A DNA stretch of 7,291 bases, from contig JAQYWI010000238.1 of assembly GCA_030145015.1 (NCBI GenBank), positions 1 to 7,291 on the forward strand, in the 5' to 3' direction. Below are positions 1 through 4,593 of the stretch, piece by piece. The notes under the pieces were generated by a model. That model did not search any database and was not told the origin of the DNA. It saw only the letters and a list, made by a program, of their open reading frames with translations. Both the position numbers and the translations under genes were made by a program. How positions within the stretch are numbered: position 1 is the stretch's first letter; the number at the start of each line of letters is the position of its first letter. This DNA comes from Desulfobacterales bacterium (lineage in GTDB: Bacteria > Desulfobacterota > Desulfobacteria > Desulfobacterales > JAHEIW01).

Positions 1-602
1 GGATCGCAGGTTTTGTGATAGAGCCGGACATGCCGGGTGTTTCAGCAAAACCGGCTTACAACATGCTGGGTAATCATGCCATGGGGGTTAACGAGTTAAA
101 ATTTTCCAATTGTACTGCTGACGCCGAGCTGATGGCATTTGCCCCGGGCGCGGGTTTTAAAGCGGCAATGAACGCAATCAACATCGCGCGTTTCGGAGTT
201 GCCGCCATGTGTAACGGAGCGCTTGAAGGCGGTTTAAACACTGCCGTGGATTATGCCAAAAAACGGGAAGCCTTCAGTCGCCCGATCATCAACCATCAAG
301 GTCTCCAGTGGCAACTTGCGGAAGCCACCACCCAACTCGAGGCAAGCCGAATGTTGACCTATCGTGTAGCGGAAATCATCGATCGTGGAGAAAATGTCAC
401 CGTTATGGCCGCGCATGCAAAGAAATTTGCGACACGCGCCGCATTTGAGGGGCTCAGTACTGCCATGCAGGTCATGGGGGCCAACGGTCTTTTGCGAGAA
501 AATCCATTGGCCCGGCAGATGTCCGGCGCAAGAGTAACATACTATATGGACGGAACAACTGAGATTCAAAATGTTGTCATTGGCCGTTCCTTACTTGCAT
601 AA
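1..602 (+). CDS. Acyl-CoA dehydrogenase, C-terminal part (5' end outside window)
   Basis: About 199 residues are visible, read from nucleotide 3; the frame is open to the left edge, so the GTG at 15 is internal. Acyl-CoA dehydrogenases are FAD enzymes that oxidise an acyl-CoA to the enoyl-CoA and pass electrons to ETF. The visible part is the end of the middle beta domain (GFVIEPDMPGVS) and the whole C-terminal helical domain. Family marks are an FAD-contacting KREAFSRPI segment (usually RxxFGxPI), then Q-L-A-E, and the terminal YYMDGTTEIQNVVIGRSLL block. The Glu of the usual YEGT motif, the catalytic base in MCAD-type enzymes, is Asp here (codon 549-551). The alternative base position of the isovaleryl-CoA/long-chain type (Glu before Arg in the first helix of this domain) is Ala (INIARFG). 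The substrate cannot be assigned; an alicyclic or branched acyl-CoA is possible. The gene is separated by 334 nt from the next one, so it probably ends its own operon. Confidence 0.92.
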   Translation, partial: IAGFVIEPDMPGVSAKPAYNMLGNHAMGVNELKFSNCTADAELMAFAPGAGFKAAMNAINIARFGVAAMCNGALEGGLNTAVDYAKKREAFSRPIINHQGLQWQLAEATTQLEASRMLTYRVAEIIDRGENVTVMAAHAKKFATRAAFEGLSTAMQVMGANGLLRENPLARQMSGARVTYYMDGTTEIQNVVIGRSLLA

Positions 603-684
603 TGTTTTATAAAATGTGGTTTTCACACATAAGAAAATATATAACGTATAAATAATACCATCACTCCTCTTGCTTTAATGACTT

Positions 685-738
685 GTCGTTTTCCGGCCTG
701 AATTGTCTTCCTGGGGCCTTGAATGGTCGTTTTCCGGC
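685..738 (+). repeat. Short direct repeat GTCGTTTTCCGGC, two copies
   Basis: GTCGTTTTCCGGC occurs at 685-697 and 726-738, 41 nt apart. Flanks are also similar: each copy is followed by C/T-TGAAT or TTAAT and preceded by an AATG-containing segment. A second pair, CTGGCAAG, occurs at 744-751 and 769-776. Spacings of 41 and 25 nt do not fit one simple period. This may be a regulator binding array or a remnant of a dispersed repeat; sequence alone does not decide. Confidence 0.5.
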
Positions 739-775
739 TTAATCTGGCAAGCGACTCTTTTCCCTATCCTGGCAA

Positions 776-795
776 GGCAACTAAAATGAGTTGCC
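776..795. promoter_or_regulatory. Perfect 7-bp dyad GGCAACT-N6-AGTTGCC
   Basis: GGCAACT (776-782) and AGTTGCC (789-795) are perfect inverted complements around a 6-nt AT-rich centre. There is no T-tract directly after it, so it is not a standard terminator. It lies about 140 nt upstream of the Fe-S protein start and could be an operator or an RNA hairpin in its leader. No regulator is assigned. Confidence 0.4.
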
Positions 796-936
796 GTTTA
801 CCTTTTATTCTCAAAAACAAAAGAATTATATTTTTTTGACCAAAAAATGTAACCGATTGGAGGAACCTGGTTCTTTAAGGGAAACGATTCCAAAGGAAGA
901 CTTACGCACGGCTTTTTTTCCTGAAAGGAGACCAAA

Positions 937-1899
937 TTGGGGCAAGAAATTTCAAGAAGAACATTCCTACGAGGCGGGATTGCAGCTGCAGCCGGCCTGG
1001 CTGCCGGCAGCATCCCGGGGGCTTCCGCAGCAGCCGCACCGCAGGAAAAAAAACAACTGGCCACCTTATTGGACATCAGCAAATGTGTCGGCTGTGAAGC
1101 ATGCGTTGAGGCTTGCAACGAAGTAAACGCCCATAAATATCCGAATCCCCAAAAACCATTTCCCAAAATGTATCCCCAGCGGGTGCCGGTTGCAGACTGG
1201 TCGGAAAAGCAGGACGTTACCGATCGTCTGACCCCGTATAACTGGCTTTCTATTCAACATGCCTTCGTCAATTTAAACGGTGAAGAACAGGAAATTACGA
1301 TACCCCGGCGCTGTATGCACTGTGTCAATCCTCCGTGTGTCAAACTCTGTCCCTGGGGAGCTGCGCGGCAGCTCGAGAATGGTATTTCAAGGATTGATTC
1401 CGAAATTTGCCTCGGGGGTTCCAAGTGCAAAAAGGTGTGCCCCTGGGATATCCCCCAGCGCCAGACCGGAACGGGCCTGTATCTTGATATTCTGCCTTCA
1501 TTTGCCGGCAACGGTGTGATGTACAAGTGCGACCGTTGCTACGACCAAATCGCAAAAGGCCAATTGCCGGCCTGCATCGAAGCCTGCCCTGAGGACGTGC
1601 AGACCATCGGGCCGCGCGATGAAATCATCCAAAAAGCCCATGCGCTGGCCAAAGAATTAAACGGCTATATTTATGGTGAGAAGGAAAATGGCGGAACCAA
1701 TACGATTTACGTTTCGCCGGTGCCGTTTGAAGAACTGAATAAGGCCATTGAAAAGGGCAAAGGGAAACCCCATCTAAAGCCGGTAAAAGACACCATGGCC
1801 CAGGCCAACAACCTGACCACTGCAATGGTCCTTGCCCCTGTGGCCGGGATTGCGGCGGCAGTCGGGAAATATGTCAAGCTGACAAAAAACAGCCAATAG
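937..1899 (+). CDS. Tat-exported four-cluster ferredoxin-type electron-transfer subunit (HybA/FdnH/NrfC-like)
   Basis: A 320-aa protein. The TTG start is chosen because AGGAG lies 6 nt upstream and the product then opens with a complete Tat signal: SRRTFLRGG at residues 6-14, an Ala-rich hydrophobic stretch to about 30, and a likely cleavage site near ASAAAA (29-34). The mature protein has four Cys groups: C50-C53-C56-C60, C126-C129-C134-C138, C158-C164-C168 and C198-C201-C213-C217. This is the arrangement of periplasmic beta subunits of formate dehydrogenase, hydrogenase-2 and related enzymes, which wire a catalytic subunit to a membrane cytochrome b. Group III has Gly161 where a second Cys is expected, so that cluster may be [3Fe-4S]. 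A weakly hydrophobic C-terminal segment (about 292-311) could anchor it, as in HybA/FdnH. A cytochrome b-like gene follows after 20 nt. No molybdopterin or NiFe catalytic subunit is visible, so the electron donor is unknown. Confidence 0.9.
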   Translation: MGQEISRRTFLRGGIAAAAGLAAGSIPGASAAAAPQEKKQLATLLDISKCVGCEACVEACNEVNAHKYPNPQKPFPKMYPQRVPVADWSEKQDVTDRLTPYNWLSIQHAFVNLNGEEQEITIPRRCMHCVNPPCVKLCPWGAARQLENGISRIDSEICLGGSKCKKVCPWDIPQRQTGTGLYLDILPSFAGNGVMYKCDRCYDQIAKGQLPACIEACPEDVQTIGPRDEIIQKAHALAKELNGYIYGEKENGGTNTIYVSPVPFEELNKAIEKGKGKPHLKPVKDTMAQANNLTTAMVLAPVAGIAAAVGKYVKLTKNSQ

Positions 1900-1919
1900 C
1901 ACATAAGGAGCCTGTTGAA

Positions 1920-2396
1920 ATGAGCGTGCAGCAAATCGCTATATCCAAGACATCAAATCGTGCCCTTCGTTATGTCTACCTGATTACTGTTTTTTTCTTA
2001 ACCCTTAGCGGTTTCGGCCAGATGCCCATCTTTAAACGGTATTACATAGCCGATATCCCCGGATTTGGATGGCTGGCGCAATTTTTCGTGACCCATTATA
2101 TTCATTACCTGGGGGCTATTTTAATCCTGGTGCTGGCGACCTATATGATCAGCGACTACCTGATTCTGCAAAAAAAACGCATTCGCTTGACCGCCACCGG
2201 TTACGTCCGGGGTACCATCCTGGCTGGAATCCTCGTATCGGGCCTTTTGCTGGTGATCCGAAATCTGGCAGGAAGCCGGTTTACACCGGAGTTCATCATT
2301 TTCCTGGATATCGCCCATCTGGGAATGGTCATGACATTTTTGATCGTCGCCGGTTACTGCCTGGTACGCAAAAGGCGCTGGGTTACACAGCGATGA
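1920..2396 (+). CDS. Small four-helix cytochrome b-like membrane subunit
   Basis: A 158-aa integral membrane protein with ATG start and AAGGAG (1905-1910) 9 nt upstream. Four hydrophobic helices are seen at about residues 17-35, 57-79, 97-115 and 125-148, ended by a basic tail (VRKRRWVTQR). Candidate heme ligands are H59 and H62 in helix 2 (THYIHYLG) and H133 in helix 4 (DIAHLG). Helix 1 has no His, unlike FdnI-type gamma subunits, which bind two b hemes using helix 1 as well. It is also shorter than FdnI (about 217 aa). Together with the preceding gene it likely forms a membrane module moving electrons between the periplasmic Fe-S chain and the quinone pool; this is inferred from gene order and topology. 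It could instead be a cytochrome b561-type subunit of a hydrogenase. It is the last gene before a strong terminator. Confidence 0.8.
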   Translation: MSVQQIAISKTSNRALRYVYLITVFFLTLSGFGQMPIFKRYYIADIPGFGWLAQFFVTHYIHYLGAILILVLATYMISDYLILQKKRIRLTATGYVRGTILAGILVSGLLLVIRNLAGSRFTPEFIIFLDIAHLGMVMTFLIVAGYCLVRKRRWVTQR

Positions 2397-2404
2397 GTCA
2401 CCGA

Positions 2405-2434
2405 CTACCCGCGCAGCGGGTGGCTTGTTTTTTT
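2405..2434 (+). terminator. Rho-independent terminator of the Fe-S/cytochrome b operon
   Basis: An 8-bp stem, CTACCCGC (2405-2412) with GCGGGTGG (2416-2423), has one G-T pair and a 3-nt GCA loop. It is followed by CTTG and seven T residues (2428-2434). It starts 8 nt after the stop codon of the membrane subunit and separates it from the sigma factor unit. Confidence 0.85.
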
Positions 2435-2458
2435 CTGCCATAAGCGCAAAAAAACAAG
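2424..2458. repeat. 11-bp inverted repeat overlapping the terminator T-tract
   Basis: CTTGTTTTTTT (2424-2434) and AAAAAAACAAG (2448-2458) are perfect complements around a 13-nt spacer. The left arm is the T-tract of the terminator hairpin, so the two structures are mutually exclusive in part. It may simply strengthen the boundary; no other role is shown. Confidence 0.45.
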
Positions 2459-2505
2459 TGGACAAATGCGCCATAAAAACTTATTAATTTACGAGGAGCA
2501 TAATT

Positions 2506-2670
2506 ATGAAAGAAATTTTCATTATGATAGCAATCGCAGGAATCTGGATTCTTCTCCAGGCCTATATTCTGCCTAAATTGGGCATATCGACCTGACTGAA
2601 AGATTCTTGTCAGGTGACAAGCAAACATGACAGCACCCCAGCGAGCGAACCGCAAAAAGATAAAAGATAA
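2506..2670 (+). CDS. Tiny single-helix membrane peptide; candidate 54-aa selenoprotein with in-frame TGA at 2593-2595
   Basis: ATG at 2506 is preceded by AGGAG (2494-2498) with 7-nt spacing. Read conventionally, it encodes 29 aa: MKEIF, a hydrophobic helix (about residues 5-22, IMIAIAGIWILLQAYIL) and PKLGIST, then TGA at 2593-2595. The frame stays open past the TGA for 24 codons to a TAA at 2668-2670, giving a 54-aa protein with Sec at residue 30 and Cys at residue 35 (U-LKDS-C) and a polar Lys-rich tail. A hairpin with an AGGU loop begins 10 nt after the TGA, fitting the bacterial SECIS model. Against this, a 24-codon open stretch happens by chance about a third of the time, and the 3' part overlaps the sigma factor start at 2627. 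Either way a translated small membrane peptide is likely. The family was not recognised; a redox role is suggested only by the U/C pair. Confidence 0.55.
2606..2621 (+). promoter_or_regulatory. SECIS-like hairpin that also encloses the sigma factor ribosome site
   Basis: CTTGTC (2606-2611) pairs perfectly with GACAAG (2616-2621), leaving the tetraloop AGGT (2612-2615). The apical loop begins 16 nt after the TGA at 2593-2595 and its second and third bases are G. This fits what is known of bacterial SECIS elements, including the AGGUCU loop of E. coli fdhF. The loop and 3' stem also contain AGGTGA (2612-2617), the only plausible Shine-Dalgarno for the sigma factor ATG at 2627 (9-nt spacing). 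The hairpin could therefore recode the TGA, sequester the sigma ribosome site, or do both. Confidence 0.5.
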
Positions 2671-3244
2671 AGATTTTGAACTCATTCGGGCCATCAATTC
2701 GGGCCAATTCGATCGTTTCCCGGACCTTGTCAAACGCTATGAGCAAAAGCTGTATAATTTCAGCCTCAGAATGTGCCGGGATGCGGCCGATGCCGAAGAT
2801 ACGGTTCAAGAAACTTTTCTAAATGTCTTCCGATATTTGAAAAATTTCCGCTACGAGACCAAATTTAAAAACTGGCTTTACCGGGTGGCGGCCAGCACGT
2901 GCATTAAAAAGCGGCGAAAATCAAAATTTGCCCCGCAACGGGAACTGTCTCTGGATGAGTTTTTACCCCAGGATGAAACCGAGGTTCCCCATCAGGTTCC
3001 CGAATGGGCACTGATGCCCCTGGATAAACTGCTAAACGATGAGCTTTTAGACAAGATCAACGCGGCCATTTTTACGCTTCCCGAAAAGTATCGACTGGTG
3101 ATCGTGTTGAGGGACATTGAAGGATTCAGCACGGCCGAGACCGCCCAGATTTTGAATTTATCGGATGCGAATGTGAAAGTCAGATTACACCGGGCACGCT
3201 TATTTTTGAGAGACAGATTGAAAGGGTATTTTGAAAATGAATAA
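2627..3244 (+). CDS. ECF-type (RpoE-like) RNA polymerase sigma factor
   Basis: A 205-aa protein with the two sigma-70 domains only. Region 2 spans about 33-100: core-binding and -10 melting segment with DAEDTVQETFLNVFRYL (55-71), then F-K-NWLYRVA and a basic KKRRKSK end. A charged, Pro-containing linker covers about 101-138. Region 4 spans about 139-199, with the helix-turn-helix GFSTAETAQILNL followed by VKVRLHRARLFLRDRL, which reads the -35 element. Region 1.1 and region 3 are absent, which defines the ECF group. ATG 2627 is the first start in frame and has AGGTGA 9 nt upstream, inside a hairpin. The gene overlaps the next one, a zinc-finger anti-sigma factor, by 8 nt, so the pair is translationally coupled. 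The regulon and the inducing signal are not evident. Confidence 0.93.
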   Translation: MTAPQRANRKKIKDKDFELIRAINSGQFDRFPDLVKRYEQKLYNFSLRMCRDAADAEDTVQETFLNVFRYLKNFRYETKFKNWLYRVAASTCIKKRRKSKFAPQRELSLDEFLPQDETEVPHQVPEWALMPLDKLLNDELLDKINAAIFTLPEKYRLVIVLRDIEGFSTAETAQILNLSDANVKVRLHRARLFLRDRLKGYFENE

Positions 3245-3500
3245 AGATGAGCACGATCATAAACACTGCCTGGAGCTGTTTGAAAAACTTTCCGAGTACC
3301 TGGATAATGAGCTGGATGAGGTGACCTGCAAAGACATCGAAACACACATCAAAGATTGCGTCCCCTGCTTTATATGCCTGCAGACCCTTAAACGAACCGT
3401 TGACCTGTGCAAACAAACCGAGAACAGGCCGGTCCCCAAAGACTTCTCTAAAAAATTAAAAGCGATTATTCAGAATATGCCCAAAGGCCCGACGCCTTAA
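3237..3500 (+). CDS. Soluble zinc-finger anti-sigma factor (ZAS family)
   Basis: An 87-aa protein starting at ATG 3237, inside the end of the sigma gene; AAAGGG (3221-3226) lies 10 nt upstream. A TTG six nt earlier (3231) is possible but leaves poor spacing. The N-terminal helix CLELFEKLSEYLDNELDE (11-28) is typical of anti-sigma factors that clamp an ECF sigma. The zinc motif H37-x3-C41-x2-C44 matches the ZAS signature, with further Cys at 11, 31 and 47 and a His cluster (H6, H8, H10). There is no transmembrane helix, so it acts in the cytosol. Soluble ZAS proteins such as RsrA release sigma when the Zn-thiol site is oxidised, so a redox or metal signal is plausible but not shown. It holds the sigma factor encoded just upstream inactive. 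Confidence 0.85.
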   Translation: MNKDEHDHKHCLELFEKLSEYLDNELDEVTCKDIETHIKDCVPCFICLQTLKRTVDLCKQTENRPVPKDFSKKLKAIIQNMPKGPTP

Positions 3501-3567
3501 TAAATAACACCTCCCCCACGGTATTTTTAGCTATATTTTTACCCCGCTTGTTCACAATTCAAAACTT

Positions 3568-4110
3568 TCAGGAAGGTGTCGTTCGATGCGAGGATAGGAG
3601 TTTGCGTTCTCTTTTCTTCAAATCTTCAAGACATGCGGATATGTGATTCGGGCACAACTTGGACGTATCCCCGTCTTCGCAATGGCGCCGGAATCCTTTC
3701 AGCCATTCTTTCCCGCCCCGGGGGCATATTTCCATAAACTCCACAAAATTAATCAGCCGATCAATAATGTTTTTTGAGACGGTATGCTCCACCTTGCAGG
3801 CGGCGTCTTCGGCTTCGCCCCGATCAATCAGGAGAACTTTGATAAAAAAATCCTTCAGGGCTGCATGCCTTCTGACGATTTCTTCCGCCAGTCTTTTGCC
3901 TTTGGCCGTCAGGGTAATGATATCGTAAGGCGCATAGTTGACCAGGCCCTTTTCGGAAAGCGACCGCAGCGCACCGGTTACGGAAGATTTGTTCACCATC
4001 ACCCGATCGGCAATATCTTTGGCTCTGGCAGCCTGTTTTTCTTGCGAGATGTGAAAGATGGCCTCAAGGTAATCTTCCATATTGGAACTTAACACTTCAA
4101 TGCGGTCCAT
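3568..4110 (-). CDS. DtxR/MntR-family metal-dependent transcriptional repressor with Cys-rich C-terminal tail
   Basis: A 180-aa protein; ATG at 4110 has AAAGGA about 8 nt upstream. The N-terminal winged helix-turn-helix (about 10-75) contains MEDYLEAIF and the recognition helix segment NKSSVTGALRSLSEKGLV. The dimerisation/metal domain follows (76-125). By alignment in memory, metal ligands are D13 and E16 (as B. subtilis MntR D8, E11), H82 (MntR H77), C105, E108 and H109 (DtxR C102, E105, H106). The site thus mixes an MntR-type first half with an Fe-type Cys. There is no SH3 domain. Instead a C-terminal tail carries C129, C144, C153 and C160 (CPRGG, HCEDG, LCPNHISAC), possibly a second metal or redox site. 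The gene lies downstream of the feo operon on the same strand and converges with the sigma unit. It likely represses feo when Fe(II) is sufficient; Mn or mixed sensing is the alternative. Confidence 0.9.
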   Translation of the reverse strand: MDRIEVLSSNMEDYLEAIFHISQEKQAARAKDIADRVMVNKSSVTGALRSLSEKGLVNYAPYDIITLTAKGKRLAEEIVRRHAALKDFFIKVLLIDRGEAEDAACKVEHTVSKNIIDRLINFVEFMEICPRGGKEWLKGFRRHCEDGDTSKLCPNHISACLEDLKKRERKLLSSHRTTPS

Positions 4111-4208
4111 TTTAACTTTCCTTTAAATTTACATTAAGAACCTGTCTCAAAAATGCATTTAACACCCGATGGTGCAGTTTTAAACCTATAAAAAGTGCTT
4201 ACAACAAC

Positions 4209-4360
4209 AAATGAGCTAAAATTAAAAATAATCTAAAATGCCTAAAGTTGAGGAATTCTACCCGTCGAGAGCCTCTGGGTCGAACGATCATTTTAAAAAA
4301 GACGGAGCGCTGCGACACCATAACTTTAGGCATTTTAGCTCATTTTAGGCATTTTAGGCA
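4209..4360. repeat. AT-rich inverted/tandem repeat block between the feo operon and the regulator gene
   Basis: This is the core of a 278-nt gap (4111-4388) with no coding frame. A perfect 17-bp inverted repeat, CTAAAATGCCTAAAGTT (4233-4249) and its complement (4322-4338), encloses a 72-nt more GC-rich interior. A second perfect 14-bp pair, AAATGAGCTAAAAT (4209-4222) and its complement (4332-4345), shares part of the right arm. The right arm also repeats CATTTTAG three times (4331, 4341, 4350). The structure resembles a non-autonomous palindromic element (MITE- or REP-like). No transposase or clear target-site duplication is seen. It separates feo from the regulator gene and could end or pause feo transcription, although it lacks the T-tract of a normal terminator. 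Confidence 0.6.
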
Positions 4361-4388
4361 CTTCTAACTTTAGAGCATCTTCGGAACT

Positions 4389-4592
4389 TTATTTCTCTGT
4401 CTTTGAAGATAAACTGCTATTTTTGAGAGAGCTTATAGAGTTTTCCGGATTTTCTTCACAGGACGTCGGATCCGTGGGGCAGGAGGCGCATCCGCAGCCG
4501 CACTGATCTTTCTGTTTAAACTTTTTCAAAAAATTCCGAATAAGAAATGCGGCGGCAATTGCGACGATTAAAATGACAATAAGGGTTTGCAT
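4389..4592 (-). CDS. FeoB-associated Cys-rich membrane peptide
   Basis: A 67-aa protein whose ATG lies 1 nt after the feoB stop, with GGTGAAG just upstream inside the feoB end. One N-terminal membrane helix (residues 2-19, LIVILIVAIAAAFLI) is followed by a basic stretch (NFLKKFKQK) and a Cys cluster at 31, 33, 35, 38 and 45 (CGCGCASC, then C). The tail is polar and Ser/Lys-rich. This architecture and position match the FeoB-associated Cys-rich membrane protein family found after feoB in many anaerobes. The basic stretch suggests the Cys cluster faces the cytosol, where it could receive Fe(II) from the FeoB pore; this is inference, since the function of the family is not firmly known. It is the last gene of the feo operon. 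Confidence 0.88.
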   Translation of the reverse strand: MQTLIVILIVAIAAAFLIRNFLKKFKQKDQCGCGCASCPTDPTSCEENPENSISSLKNSSLSSKTEK

Positions 4593-4593
4593 T

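Larger units (their letters stand above)
603..936. other. Gene-free stretch upstream of the Fe-S protein gene
   Basis: No credible coding frame is seen in these 334 nt; short frames here lack a ribosome site and family features. The stretch is AT-rich at both ends and holds a cluster of short repeats and one dyad between about 685 and 795, listed separately. No convincing terminator for the acyl-CoA dehydrogenase gene was found, and no clear sigma-70 or sigma-54 promoter for the downstream gene. The last 15 nt carry the ribosome site (AGGAG, 926-930) of the Fe-S gene. Confidence 0.6.

Noticed and set aside
613..630. ATGTG/CACAT mini-hairpin after the acyl-CoA dehydrogenase stop
   Set aside because: Five AT-rich pairs without a T-tract; too weak to call a terminator.
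791..1126. 111-aa plus-strand and 122-aa minus-strand frames at the start of the Fe-S gene
   Set aside because: Both overlap the Tat signal and first Cys group of the clear Fe-S gene and show no protein-like features.
2459..2487. Sigma-70-like promoter TGGACA-N17-TATTAA before the small peptide
   Set aside because: The hexamers are fair matches, but transcription would start at about 2494, inside the ribosome site of the peptide, leaving almost no leader.
3231..3236. TTG start for the anti-sigma factor
   Set aside because: It lies only 4 nt from the AAAGGG ribosome site, while ATG 3237 is a stronger codon with workable spacing.
3484..3498. AAGGC-CCGAC-GCCTT hairpin at the end of the anti-sigma gene
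   Set aside because: Only five pairs and no following T-tract, so it is not supported as a terminator.
4122..4150. TTGAGA-N17-TTTAAA promoter-like pair before the DtxR-family gene (minus strand)
   Set aside because: The predicted start would fall within about 5 nt of the ATG and remove the ribosome site.
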